From positions 1 through 16,035 of the forward strand of contig JARLGP010000090.1 in NCBI GenBank assembly GCA_031292735.1: a stretch of 16,035 bases of DNA. The letters run 5' to 3'. This stretch comes from Holophaga sp. Its GTDB lineage: Bacteria; Acidobacteriota; Holophagae; Holophagales; Holophagaceae. The position numbers and the translations under genes are program-made. The stretch's first letter is position 1; each line of letters begins with the position of its first letter. Below, one piece after another: positions 6,498 to 16,035 of the stretch. The notes beneath the pieces are model-generated. The model had not been told where the DNA came from and did not search any database. It was given only the letters and a program-made list of their open reading frames with translations.

Positions 6498-6530
6498 CAA
6501 ATGGGTGACTTTCCCGCTCGAGGATTGCAT

Positions 6531-6556
6531 TTTGGAAGGGAACCGTCCCTTTTGAA
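6531..6556 (+). terminator. Hairpin before the Sel1-repeat gene, weak terminator or RNA regulatory element
   Basis: AAGGGA (6536-6541) pairs perfectly with TCCCTT (6546-6551) around the loop ACCG. With G-T pairs the stem extends to about 11 base pairs (6531-6556). Four T follow the C-rich arm but no long T run, so it would be a weak csrA terminator at best. It ends 11 bases before the next start codon and contains GGA sequences, so it could also act in the leader of the Sel1-repeat mRNA. Confidence 0.35.
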
Positions 6557-6567
6557 ATGGCCCTCCC

Positions 6568-6915
6568 ATGGTAATCAACGAGTGGTTTTCCAGCATCCGC
6601 ATCAAGGTATTCGGTTCGAGATTGAAACGAACCCAATGGAATGCCGAGCACGGCATGGCCTCCGCCCAGTGCGATCTCGGCCAATGCTACTTCAAGGGCC
6701 AAGGGGTGGCGCGCAACTACTCCGAGGCGGTGAAGTGGTACCGCAAGGCTGCCGCCCAGGGGATGCCCGAGGCGCAGTTCATCCTGGCCAACTGCTACTA
6801 CGTGGGCCGAGGGGTCGTCCAGGACCGCGCCGAGGCCATGAAATGGTTCCGGAGGGCCGCCGGCCACGGCCACCCGGAGGCCCTGTCGATCCTCAGCATC
6901 TGGGGCATGGAATGA
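6568..6915 (+). CDS. Small Sel1-repeat (TPR-like) protein
   Basis: A 115-residue protein made mainly of Sel1-like repeats, alpha-helical hairpins that mediate protein-protein contacts. Two full 36-residue repeats can be aligned: 29-64 (GMASAQCDLGQCYFKGQGV...EAVKWYRKAAAQ) and 65-100 (GMPEAQFILANCYYVGRGV...EAMKWFRRAAGH), with the first helix of a third at 101-109. There is no signal peptide; the N-terminal 25 residues are amphipathic and basic. An in-frame TGA at 6553 makes the ATG at 6568 the first possible ATG, but it lacks a clear ribosome binding site. It may be part of the fliW-csrA transcript or a separate unit after the 121-base gap. The binding partner is unknown. It converges on uvrA with a 12-base gap. 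Confidence 0.85.
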   Translation: MVINEWFSSIRIKVFGSRLKRTQWNAEHGMASAQCDLGQCYFKGQGVARNYSEAVKWYRKAAAQGMPEAQFILANCYYVGRGVVQDRAEAMKWFRRAAGHGHPEALSILSIWGME

Positions 6916-6927
6916 ACGCCGGAGCCA

Positions 6928-9768
<2,841 letters not shown>

Positions 9769-9785
9769 GCTGACCTCGAATCTGA

Positions 9786-9791
9786 ATCTTA
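9786..9791 (-). promoter_or_regulatory. Candidate -10 element of uvrA
   Basis: The minus strand reads TAAGAT (complement of 9786-9791), five of six matches to the consensus. It would give a very short leader containing the GAGGT ribosome binding site. No good -35 is seen 16-18 bases upstream. Confidence 0.3.
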
Positions 9792-9821
9792 CGCTAATTT
9801 TTCGTCGTGGACGGCAGGCGA

Positions 9822-9833
9822 TTGATTCATCAA
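9822..9833. promoter_or_regulatory. Inverted repeat TTGAT-TC-ATCAA between uvrA and the CHAD gene
   Basis: Perfect five-base arms around two central bases form a 12-base dyad near the middle of the uvrA/CHAD divergent region. It lies about 30 bases upstream of the proposed uvrA -10 and about 30 upstream of the CHAD -10, a good place for an operator acting on either gene. It does not match the E. coli or Bacillus SOS boxes, so I do not call it a LexA site. Confidence 0.4.
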
Positions 9834-9861
9834 CGTTTGCCGCGCGGAGCGGCGAGGGCCC

Positions 9862-9867
9862 TAGAAT
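9862..9867 (+). promoter_or_regulatory. -10 element placed for a leaderless CHAD transcript
   Basis: TAGAAT matches five of six -10 positions and ends six bases before the ATG at 9874. Transcription from it would start at or next to the A of the start codon. This agrees with the lack of a convincing ribosome binding site. No strong -35 is visible. Confidence 0.4.
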
Positions 9868-9873
9868 GAGTTC

Positions 9874-10782
9874 ATGTACTGTCTGGAGCTGTCCATCCTG
9901 CTGCACCGGGCCCTGGAAGGGCGGGTGGAAACGCTTATGAACAACTTGTCCGTGCCCCAGTGGGAGACGGATCCGGAGGGGCTGCACGAGGTGCGGGTGG
10001 CTTCCCGGCGGGTGCGCGCGGTGCTGGACCTGGTGCAGCCCGGGCTCTACCCGGGCTACAAGCGCCAGTGCCGGAAGCTGAAGGACCTGACCCGGGCCCT
10101 GGGCCGGCCCCGGGAGATGGATGTCCATGTGGCGATCCTGGAGGAGCTGGGCGCCCGGGTGCCGGGGCTCACCACCTGCTCGGGCATGGAGCACGCCCTG
10201 GAGGTCATCGAGCGGCGCCGGCGCAAGGCCAGGCGGACCATGGCCCGGGAGCTGGCCGGGCTCAGCCTGAAGAACCTGCCGCAGATGCTGCAGGTGCCGA
10301 GCCTGCCCGACCCGTTCCGGGCCGGCGATCTCACCGGCACCATCTGGAACTGCCTGGAGCCCTGGCTGGAGGGCGCCTTCCCCGGCGAGGCGCTGCTGGA
10401 CCAGGAGGACGCCCTGGCCATGCACGCCCTGCGCATCCGGGTGAAGCGGCTGCGCTACGCCCTGGAAGTGCTGGGGCCCGGCTTCCCCGCCCCGCCGGAG
10501 GCGCAGCTGAAGCATCTCCGGGCCCTGCAGACGGCCCTGGGCAGCCACCATGACCGGGCCACCCTGGAGGCCCTGCTGGACCGCCTGCACCAGGGGCTGC
10601 GCGGCCGCGGCCGGGCGGTGCTGGCCATGGGGATCCAGGACGTGCTGGTGCACATCACCGAGGAGCGGGTGACCGCCTTCGAACAGTTCCGCGCCCTGGG
10701 CGTGGGCACCCCCAAGGCGGCCTTCGTCGCCGAGCTCCGGCGCGACCTGGGGCTGGAGTCCGGGGGCGCCGACACCCCATGA
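9874..10782 (+). CDS. CHAD-domain protein (likely polyphosphate-binding)
   Basis: This 302-residue protein is a single CHAD domain, an all-helical fold with conserved histidines and a basic face. CHAD proteins have been shown to bind inorganic polyphosphate and to localise to polyphosphate granules; many are fused to or adjacent to CYTH phosphatase domains, which I do not see here. Diagnostic motifs are [15 protein letters not shown] (His38, Arg41, Arg45, Arg46, Arg48), [19 protein letters not shown] (His184, Arg187, Lys191, Arg192, Arg194, Tyr195) and [14 protein letters not shown] near 214-227, the usual LQxxLGxxxD. A second basic patch, ERRRRKARR, lies at 113-121. An in-frame TAG at 9862 rules out a longer start in this region; the ATG at 9874 lacks a good ribosome binding site and may be leaderless. 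The stop codon overlaps the start of the histidine kinase gene (ATGA), so the two are one operon. Confidence 0.9.
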   Translation: MYCLELSILLHRALEGRVETLMNNLSVPQWETDPEGLHEVRVASRRVRAVLDLVQPGLYPGYKRQCRKLKDLTRALGRPREMDVHVAILEELGARVPGLTTCSGMEHALEVIERRRRKARRTMARELAGLSLKNLPQMLQVPSLPDPFRAGDLTGTIWNCLEPWLEGAFPGEALLDQEDALAMHALRIRVKRLRYALEVLGPGFPAPPEAQLKHLRALQTALGSHHDRATLEALLDRLHQGLRGRGRAVLAMGIQDVLVHITEERVTAFEQFRALGVGTPKAAFVAELRRDLGLESGGADTP

Positions 10783-12404
10783 ACTTCCATCCGTTCGCCT
10801 GGTTCCACAGCCTCCACGCCAAGCTGTTCACGGTCACCGCCCTGGTGACCAGCGTGCTCACCGTGGCGGTGGCCTTTTCCATCACCCGCAACAGCCGCCG
10901 GGAGCTGGAGAAGTATTCCAAGAACCTGTCCATCGAAACCTCCCAGGCGGTGGAGACCGAGATCCTCCAGCGCTGGAACCGGGATTTCCATGATTTCAAG
11001 GACCCGGCCAAGCTCAAGGAGCTGCTGCAGAGCCTGGCCGGGCCGGACCGGAGCATCTTCCAGATCGACGTGTTCCGGCGCATGCCCAACACCAACCAGG
11101 TGGCCCTGGTGGCCTCCTCCGAGGACGAGGACAAGGTGGACTGGGGCAAGGAGATCGGCAGCCACATGGAGATCAGCACCGCCCAGTCGGAGCTGGTGCA
11201 GCTGACCACCGGCACCCGGGCCTGGAAGATCTACCTGCCCATCCGCAACCTGCGGCCCAAGCAGCCGCCGTACGGGCTGATCCGGGCCTACTGCGACCTG
11301 GAGCGCTGGGAGACGGTCTGGCAGAACAACCTCAACAACACCCTGCTGCGGCTGCCCATGGTGATCCTGGGCGAGTTCATCCTGCTCTGGGTGATCCTCG
11401 GCTCGGTGGTTAGCGAGCCGATCGCCTCCATCACCGCGGCCATGTCCCGCCTGGAGCGAGGCGATCCCTCGGCCCGCACCGACGTGGCCAGCAACAACGA
11501 ACTGGGGCTCATCGCCAACCGGTTCAACCTGATGGCGGCCGAGCTGCAGCGGGCCGCGGAGGAGCGGGAATCGCTCATCGACGAGATCCGCGGGCTGAAC
11601 ACCGGGCTGCAAAGCCGGATCCAGGAGGCCCTGGCCGCCCTCCAGAGCAAGAACCAGGAGCTGGAGAAGCTCATGGAAGGCAACGCCCTGCTGCGCGAGG
11701 AGCTCAGCCAGCAGGAGCGCCTGGCCGTGGCCGGCCAGCTCACCGCGGCCTTCGCCCACGAGGTGGGCACCCCGCTCAACCTGGTCAACAGCCACCTGCA
11801 GCTGCTCCAGGGGCAGAGCGATGTGAGCGAGAAGACCCGCGAGCGGCTGGGCGTCATCCACGCCCAGATCGAGCGGGTGGGCGACATCGTCCGCAAGATG
11901 ATGGACCTCACCCGCCGGCGCGGCATCCAGCAGGAGCCGGTGGCCCTGGGGCCGCTGGTGTCCGACCTGCAGCGGCTGTGGAGCCCCACCCTCGCCATCC
12001 ACGGCATCGACTTCGAATGGGAGGCGCCGGAGCCCTGCGTGCTGTACGTGGACCGCAAGCAGATGGAGCAGCTTTTCATCAACATGGTGAACAACTCGGT
12101 GGACGCCATGCCCGAAGGCGGGCACCTGCGCCTGTCCGCCAAGCCGGATCCCGGCAGCACCCGCTGGCTGGTGCGGCTCAGCGACACCGGCACCGGCATT
12201 CCCGCGGAGCTTCTGGCCAAGGTGTTCCGGCCCATGTTCACCACCAAGCCGGAAGGCCAGGGCACCGGGCTGGGCCTGGCCATCTGCCGGGAGATCGTTC
12301 GGGCCCACGGGGGCGAGATCCACATCGAAAGCGAGGAGGGCCAGGGCACCACCATGAGCTTCTCGCTGCCGGGGCTGCCCAGCCTCGATAGCCAGGGCGT
12401 CTGA
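10779..12404 (+). CDS. Membrane sensor histidine kinase (HAMP-HisKA-HATPase_c)
   Basis: A 541-residue inner-membrane sensor kinase. Membrane segments at about 17-35 and 190-211 enclose an extracytoplasmic sensor region of about 150 residues that I cannot assign to a named domain. A HAMP linker follows (about 212-262, with [16 protein letters not shown]), then a coiled coil (about 255-315). The HisKA domain has the H-box [11 protein letters not shown] with the phospho-accepting His at about 327. The ATPase domain has the N-box [19 protein letters not shown]1 box DTGTGIP and G2 box GQGTGLGLA. The form resembles NtrB/ZraS-like kinases. No response regulator is present in the window, so it is an orphan here and its partner must be encoded elsewhere. 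It overlaps the CHAD gene stop by four bases, which implies coupled translation. The signal is unknown. Confidence 0.93.
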   Translation: MNFHPFAWFHSLHAKLFTVTALVTSVLTVAVAFSITRNSRRELEKYSKNLSIETSQAVETEILQRWNRDFHDFKDPAKLKELLQSLAGPDRSIFQIDVFRRMPNTNQVALVASSEDEDKVDWGKEIGSHMEISTAQSELVQLTTGTRAWKIYLPIRNLRPKQPPYGLIRAYCDLERWETVWQNNLNNTLLRLPMVILGEFILLWVILGSVVSEPIASITAAMSRLERGDPSARTDVASNNELGLIANRFNLMAAELQRAAEERESLIDEIRGLNTGLQSRIQEALAALQSKNQELEKLMEGNALLREELSQQERLAVAGQLTAAFAHEVGTPLNLVNSHLQLLQGQSDVSEKTRERLGVIHAQIERVGDIVRKMMDLTRRRGIQQEPVALGPLVSDLQRLWSPTLAIHGIDFEWEAPEPCVLYVDRKQMEQLFINMVNNSVDAMPEGGHLRLSAKPDPGSTRWLVRLSDTGTGIPAELLAKVFRPMFTTKPEGQGTGLGLAICREIVRAHGGEIHIESEEGQGTTMSFSLPGLPSLDSQGV

Positions 12405-12411
12405 TTCCAGG

Positions 12412-12428
12412 GCTTCCGCTTTGAAGCG
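12412..12428 (+). repeat. Overlapping inverted repeats between the kinase gene and galU
   Basis: GCTTC (12412-12416) can pair with GAAGC (12423-12427) across a six-base loop, and CGCTT-TG-AAGCG (12417-12428) is an overlapping dyad. These two structures exclude each other. It could weakly terminate the kinase transcript or be a binding site just ahead of the galU promoter. Confidence 0.3.
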
Positions 12429-12435
12429 TTTGCAG

Positions 12436-12441
12436 GATAAT
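12436..12441 (+). promoter_or_regulatory. Candidate -10 element of galU
   Basis: GATAAT (five of six matches) ends five bases before the galU ATG, a spacing that would give a leaderless or nearly leaderless mRNA. The overlapping AGGA at 12434-12437, nine bases from the ATG, could instead serve as a ribosome binding site on a longer transcript from the kinase operon. Confidence 0.35.
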
Positions 12442-12446
12442 TTGCC

Positions 12447-13319
12447 ATGCGCAAAATCCGGAAAGCCGTCATTCCCGTGGCCGGTCTCGGCACCCGGTTC
12501 CTCCCCGCCACCAAGGCCCAACCCAAAGAGATGCTGCCGCTGGTGGACAAGCCGGTGATCCAGTACGTGGTGGAAGAAGCCATCCACGCCGGGATCCCGA
12601 ACATCATCCTGGTCACCGGCCGGGGCAAGCAGGCCATCGAGAACCACTTCGACGTGGCCTTCGAGCTGGAGGACGCCCTCACCCGGCGCGGCAAGACCGA
12701 CGAGCTGGAGGAGATCCAGAGGATCACCCGGCTCGGGCAGTTCGCCTACGTGCGCCAGGGCGAGCCTTTGGGGCTGGGCCACGCGGTGCTTTGCGCGCAC
12801 AACACGGTGGGCAACGAGCCGTTCGCGCTGCTGCTGGGCGACGACGTGTTCGACGAGGCCGATCCCGCCCTGAGCGCCCTCATCGCCGCCTTCGAGGCCA
12901 CCGGCAAGTCGGTGGTGGGGGTGCAGGAAGTGCCCCTGGCCCACGTCTCCCGCTACGGCATCGTCAACCCGCCCGGAGCCCCGGGGCCCTGGTGGGATGT
13001 GGACCAGATCGTGGAGAAGCCGGCCCCGGACCAGGCCCCCAGCCGCTGGGCGGTGGTGGGCCGCTACGTGCTGAAACCGGAAATCTTCAAGCACCTGCAG
13101 CGGGTGAAGCCCGGGGTGGGCGGCGAGTACCAGCTCACCGACGCCCTGGCCGCCCTGGCCAACGAGGGCCAGCTGGTGGCGGCGCCGATCCCGGCCAGGC
13201 GCTACGACACCGGCGACAAGCTGGACTACCTCAAGGCGAACGTGGAGTTCGGGCTGAAGCGGGAGGACCTGGGCGGGCCGTTCCTGGCCTACCTGAAGGA
13301 GCTGGTGGCCGGGCGGTAG
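12447..13319 (+). CDS. galU: UTP-glucose-1-phosphate uridylyltransferase (GalU)
   Basis: The 290-residue enzyme makes UDP-glucose from UTP and glucose 1-phosphate, supplying envelope polysaccharide, glycolipid and trehalose or glycogen pathways. The nucleotidyltransferase signature is at the N-terminus: AVIPVAGLGTRFLPATKAQPKEMLPLVDKPV (about 7-37), where the GLGTRFLP loop holds the UTP phosphates and Lys in PKEM is conserved. LLLGDDVFDE near 129-138 carries the metal-binding Asp; GRYVL and GEYQLTDAL further on are the sugar-site motifs of bacterial GalU. The length is close to the roughly 300 of the E. coli enzyme. It follows the histidine kinase by 42 bases on the same strand but may have its own promoter directly before the ATG. 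It converges on lepB with a 43-base gap. Confidence 0.96.
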   Translation: MRKIRKAVIPVAGLGTRFLPATKAQPKEMLPLVDKPVIQYVVEEAIHAGIPNIILVTGRGKQAIENHFDVAFELEDALTRRGKTDELEEIQRITRLGQFAYVRQGEPLGLGHAVLCAHNTVGNEPFALLLGDDVFDEADPALSALIAAFEATGKSVVGVQEVPLAHVSRYGIVNPPGAPGPWWDVDQIVEKPAPDQAPSRWAVVGRYVLKPEIFKHLQRVKPGVGGEYQLTDALAALANEGQLVAAPIPARRYDTGDKLDYLKANVEFGLKREDLGGPFLAYLKELVAGR

Positions 13320-13362
13320 GCCGTCAGTTTGCAGGAATTCCGCCGGGCGGCAGCGGGCGTTT
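13320..13362. other. Convergent galU/lepB gap, no strong terminator
   Basis: The 43 bases between the two stop codons contain only a short CCGC/GCGG stem with a three-base loop near 13340-13350, with no T run close behind it on either strand. Both genes therefore either end by another mechanism or read into each other. Confidence 0.3.
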
Positions 13363-14208
13363 CTACCGGGGCAGGGTGCCGGTCCGCTCCCAGCGAGTCC
13401 AGCTGAGGAAGTGCCGGGCGCCGTCCAGGAAGTTCATGAGCACATCGCCGGGGTTCCCGGGCACCCGGGCGTCGGTGTCGTCGTTGCCGCCCTCCCGGAA
13501 GCTCCACCAGACGATGAAGGGACGGCCGCGCAGGTGGTCCATGGGCAGGAAGCCCCAGTAGCGGCTGTCGGCGCTGTTGTCCCGGTTGTCGCCCATGGCC
13601 ATGAGGTGGCCGGCCGGCACGGTCACCGGCCCCAGATCGTCCCGGAACCCGAACACGAGCTCGTGGCCCGGGCGGGCCGCCGGGTCGGCAAAGGGCCACA
13701 CCAGCGGCGGGACGTAGCCGCGGGGCAGGCCCTCCCCGGGGCCGGCGTTCCGGCTCCAGGGCCAGGGACCCGGGACCGGCCCCTCGGCCCGCTTCACGAT
13801 GTGGTGCTCCCAGGGGCCGGTGACCAGCAGGCCGTTGACGAAAAGCCGCTTGTCCCGGATCGCCACCGAGTCGCCGGGCAGCGCCACGCAGCGCTTCACC
13901 CAGTCCTCTTCCCGGTTGCCGGGGTAGCGGAAGATGACGATGTCGCCCCGGGCGGGGGCCCGCATGGGGAACAGGCGCGCCTCCCAGGACCACTGGGGCA
14001 CCGCGAACAGGAACTTGTTCACCAGCACGTGGTCGCCGATCTGCAGGGTGTTGCGCATGGAGGCGGAGGGGATGGTGAACTGCTGGCCGACGAAAGTCTT
14101 GAAGAACAGGATCAGCAGCACGGCGAAACAGACCACTTCCAGGTTGTCGCGCAGCATGCCCTTGGCCACCCCCGGGGGGGCCTGCGGCGGTGCTTGAGAT
14201 TCATTCAT
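13363..14208 (-). CDS. lepB: Signal peptidase I (LepB)
   Basis: The 281-residue inner-membrane serine protease removes signal peptides from exported proteins, with its catalytic domain outside the cytoplasm. One membrane segment is visible (about 23-38, VVCFAVLLILFF). Then come box B, FTIPSASMRNTL, with catalytic Ser50; box D, DWVKRCVALPGDSV, with the general base Lys105; and box E, MGDNRDNSADSRYWG, near 200-214. Between boxes D and E lies a Pro/Gly/Trp-rich insert (about 130-175), absent from minimal enzymes but common in longer Gram-negative forms. The first 17 residues are Pro/Ala-rich. The ATG at 14208 is preceded by GAGAGGGG. It lies 31 bases downstream of mnmG on the same strand, so it may be co-transcribed, but a promoter-like sequence overlaps the mnmG end. 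Confidence 0.96.
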   Translation of the reverse strand: MNESQAPPQAPPGVAKGMLRDNLEVVCFAVLLILFFKTFVGQQFTIPSASMRNTLQIGDHVLVNKFLFAVPQWSWEARLFPMRAPARGDIVIFRYPGNREEDWVKRCVALPGDSVAIRDKRLFVNGLLVTGPWEHHIVKRAEGPVPGPWPWSRNAGPGEGLPRGYVPPLVWPFADPAARPGHELVFGFRDDLGPVTVPAGHLMAMGDNRDNSADSRYWGFLPMDHLRGRPFIVWWSFREGGNDDTDARVPGNPGDVLMNFLDGARHFLSWTRWERTGTLPR

Positions 14209-14227
14209 GGACCCCTCTCACGGCACT

Positions 14228-14256
14228 ACTATAAAATGGTTATTGAGCGCGTTCCA
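14228..14256 (-). promoter_or_regulatory. Candidate lepB promoter overlapping the 3' end of mnmG
   Basis: On the minus strand TATAGT (complement of 14228-14233, five of six) follows TGGAAC (complement of 14251-14256, three of six) after exactly 17 bases. Transcription would start near 14221, leaving a short leader that still contains the GAGAGGGG ribosome binding site. Confidence 0.4.
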
Positions 14257-16035
14257 GCAGCATGTGCAGCAGGGTCACCGCCGCCGGGGTGATCCCAGGG
14301 ATGCGCGAGGCCTGGCCCAAGGTTTCCGGGCGATGGCGCTGAAGCTTCTCCTTCACCTCGTTGCTGAGGCCCGGGAGGTGCTCCACCCGGAAGTCCACCG
14401 GGATGCGCACGTGGTCCCAGGCCCGCTGGCCCTCCAGCAGGCGCGCCTCCCGGGCCTGGAAGCCCTGGTAGCGGATCTCGAACAGCAGCAGGTCGCGTTC
14501 CCATTCCGGATCCCAGGCCGGATCCGCCAGGGCCTCGGACCATCCGGCCAGCAGCTCCAGCGCGGCGTCCGCCAGGGGCCCGGTGATCTGCTGGCGCCGG
14601 AACAGGTCCGCCAGGGTCATGCCCGAGGCGAGGGTGAGGCCGGCCTGCTGGGCGATCCCGCCGAACGGCGAGGTGGGCGCCACCCAGGCCTCCTGGCACT
14701 GCTCCCGCACCCGCTCGCGCCGGTCCCGGGTGGCCTCCACCCGGGCCAGCTCCGGGGCGGTGAGGGCGCCCACCTGGCGCGCCACCTCCAGCAGGCGCAC
14801 GTCGGCCAGGTCGCAGGCCAGGCCCAGCCGGTGTTCGGCCCGGGCGGTGAGCATGCGGTAGGGCTCGTCGGTGCCCTTGGTGACCAGGTCGTCGATCATC
14901 ACCCCGATGTAGGCCTGGTCCCGGCCCAGCACCACGGGCTCCTGGCCGCGCAGCCAGCGCACGGCGTTGATCCCGGCCATGATGCCCTGCCCGGCGGCCT
15001 CTTCGTAGCCGGTGGTACCGTTGATCTGGCCGGCGAACCAGACCCCCTCCAGGCCCTCCATGGACAGGTCGCGGCGCAGTTGCAGCGGGTCGAAGCTGTC
15101 GTACTCGATGGCGTAGCCGGGGCGGAGGATCCGGGCGGCTTCGAACCCGGGCAGGCTGCGCACCATGCGCAGCTGCACGTCCGGCGGCATGGAGGTGGAC
15201 ATGCCGGCCAGGTAGATCTCGTCGGTCTCCAGGGAATCCGGCTCCACGAAGATCTGGTGGCTGGCCTTCTGGGGGAACTTGACGAACTTGTCCTCGATGG
15301 ACGGGCAGTAGCGCGGGCCCACCCCGTGCACGTGGCCGCCGTACATGGAGGACCGGTGCAGGTTCTCGCGCACGGCCTGCTCGGTTTCCGCGGTGGTGTG
15401 CACCACGTGGCAGGGCACCTGGGGCAGCCGGATGCCCGGGGTGAAGAAGCTGAAGGGGCGCGGCAGCGGGTCGCCGGGCTGGGGCTCCAGCCTGCTGAAA
15501 TCGATGGAGCCGGCGGCGATGCGCGGGCTGGTGCCGGTCTTGAGCCGGCGCCCGCGCAGGCCCAGGGCCCGAAGCTGCTCGGCCAGCTGGGTGGAGGGCG
15601 GTTCGCCGGCCCGGCCCGCCTCCAGCTTCCGTTCCCCGATGAGGATCCGGCCGTTCAGGAAGGTGCCCGAGGTGAGCACCACCGCGTCGCAGGGCAGGAA
15701 CGACCCGTCCAGCAGGTCCACCCCCTCCAGCCCCCGGGTGCCCTCCCGCCAGCGCAGGCCGGCGGCCATGCCCTGGGCCAGTTCCAGGTTGGCGGCATGC
15801 TCCAGGTGATGGCGGGCGGCGATGCGGTACTTGACCCGGTCGGCCTGGGCCCGGGGCCCGCGCACGGCCACCCCGCGGCTGGCGTTGAGGATCCGGAAAT
15901 GGATGCCGTTGGCGTCGGTGAGCCGGCCCATGGCCCCGCCCAGGGCGTCCAGCTCCCGCACCATGTGGCCCTTGCCCACCCCGCCGATGCTGGGGTTGCA
16001 GCTCATCTGGCCGATCTGGTCCAGGTTCATGGTCA
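14240..16035 (-). CDS. mnmG: tRNA uridine-5-carboxymethylaminomethyl modification enzyme MnmG (GidA), N-terminus cut by the window
   Basis: FAD-dependent subunit of the MnmE-MnmG complex, which installs the (carboxymethyl)aminomethyl group on the wobble uridine of certain tRNAs. The visible 598 residues begin just after the missing FAD-binding GxGxxG segment. The frame continues to the window edge, so the Met at 16030 is internal: it sits in TMNLDQIGQMSCNPSIGGVGKGHMVRELDALGG, a highly conserved MnmG region normally near residue 40. Further family blocks are RGPRAQADR, VVLTSGTFLNGRI, LKTGTSPRI, FAGQINGTTGYEEAAGQG, DEPYRMLTARAEHRL and the C-terminal GLSNEVKEKLQRHRPETLGQASRIPGITPAAV, which contacts tRNA and MnmE. 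The C-terminus is complete. It is upstream of lepB on the same strand. Its partner mnmE is not in the window. Confidence 0.97.
   Translation of the reverse strand, partial: TMNLDQIGQMSCNPSIGGVGKGHMVRELDALGGAMGRLTDANGIHFRILNASRGVAVRGPRAQADRVKYRIAARHHLEHAANLELAQGMAAGLRWREGTRGLEGVDLLDGSFLPCDAVVLTSGTFLNGRILIGERKLEAGRAGEPPSTQLAEQLRALGLRGRRLKTGTSPRIAAGSIDFSRLEPQPGDPLPRPFSFFTPGIRLPQVPCHVVHTTAETEQAVRENLHRSSMYGGHVHGVGPRYCPSIEDKFVKFPQKASHQIFVEPDSLETDEIYLAGMSTSMPPDVQLRMVRSLPGFEAARILRPGYAIEYDSFDPLQLRRDLSMEGLEGVWFAGQINGTTGYEEAAGQGIMAGINAVRWLRGQEPVVLGRDQAYIGVMIDDLVTKGTDEPYRMLTARAEHRLGLACDLADVRLLEVARQVGALTAPELARVEATRDRRERVREQCQEAWVAPTSPFGGIAQQAGLTLASGMTLADLFRRQQITGPLADAALELLAGWSEALADPAWDPEWERDLLLFEIRYQGFQAREARLLEGQRAWDHVRIPVDFRVEHLPGLSNEVKEKLQRHRPETLGQASRIPGITPAAVTLLHMLLERAQ

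Noticed and set aside
9822..9833. LexA (SOS) box upstream of uvrA
   Set aside because: The dyad TTGAT-TC-ATCAA does not match the CTG-N10-CAG form or the GAAC-N4-GTTC form. I kept it as an inverted repeat of unknown function only.
9769..10653. Upstream extension of the uvrA reading frame, antisense to the CHAD gene
   Set aside because: UvrA proteins begin at [12 protein letters not shown] sequence, a good ribosome binding site precedes that ATG, and the extension is antisense to a recognisable CHAD domain.
10455..13094. Long minus-strand open frame of about 880 codons across the kinase and galU genes
   Set aside because: It is antisense to two clear family members, rich in His, Leu, Gly and Gln with no domain, and has no ribosome binding site. 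This is a codon-bias artefact.
14240..16030. Taking mnmG as complete with its start at 16030
   Set aside because: The Met at 16030 lies in the conserved internal block TMNLDQIGQMSCNP and the frame is open to the window edge, so the FAD-binding N-terminus must lie outside.

Overview
The window is a GC-rich, densely packed stretch of ordinary chromosome with 13 complete protein genes, plus one gene cut by the right edge (mnmG) and one just beginning at the left edge. I see no tRNA or rRNA gene, insertion sequence, integrase, CRISPR array or phage gene. The mix suggests a flagellated, Gram-negative-type bacterium: FliW with CsrA, an exported PrxQ-type peroxiredoxin, a bacterial deoxyhypusine-synthase-family enzyme, and a CHAD protein next to a sensor kinase. 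It would fit Acidobacteriota (Holophagae, Geothrix-like) or a deltaproteobacterial-type lineage. That placement is an impression from gene content and composition, not a measured result.

Layout, left to right. At 1-33 a minus-strand gene starts and leaves the window. From 296 to 2172, on the minus strand, a TerC/Alx-family membrane protein and the FAD-synthesis enzyme RibF form a two-gene operon joined by an ATGA overlap. Divergent from it lie rsmE (16S rRNA methyltransferase) and then a secreted PrxQ peroxiredoxin, both on the plus strand. Convergent with the peroxiredoxin is a deoxyhypusine-synthase-family gene (minus). Divergent from that is a plus-strand run of RNase D, fliW, csrA and a small Sel1-repeat protein. 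This run converges on uvrA (minus, 6928-9768). Divergent from uvrA is a CHAD-domain gene whose stop codon overlaps the start of an orphan membrane histidine kinase; galU follows on the same strand. Convergent with galU are lepB (signal peptidase I) and, upstream of it, mnmG on the minus strand.

How the genes work together. Most are housekeeping genes: flavin cofactors, rRNA and tRNA modification, DNA repair, protein export and UDP-glucose supply. Three small groups suggest shared function. RNase D-FliW-CsrA puts an RNA-degrading enzyme beside an RNA-binding regulator and its protein antagonist. CHAD-histidine kinase is a translationally coupled pair that may link polyphosphate binding to signalling. 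TerC-RibF is a tightly coupled pair with no obvious shared pathway.

The most unusual points are the CHAD/kinase coupling, the deoxyhypusine-synthase relative with its catalytic lysine kept in a bacterium, possible leaderless starts at the CHAD gene and galU, and several dyad-symmetric sequences in the short divergent promoter regions. I found no clearly new multi-gene system.
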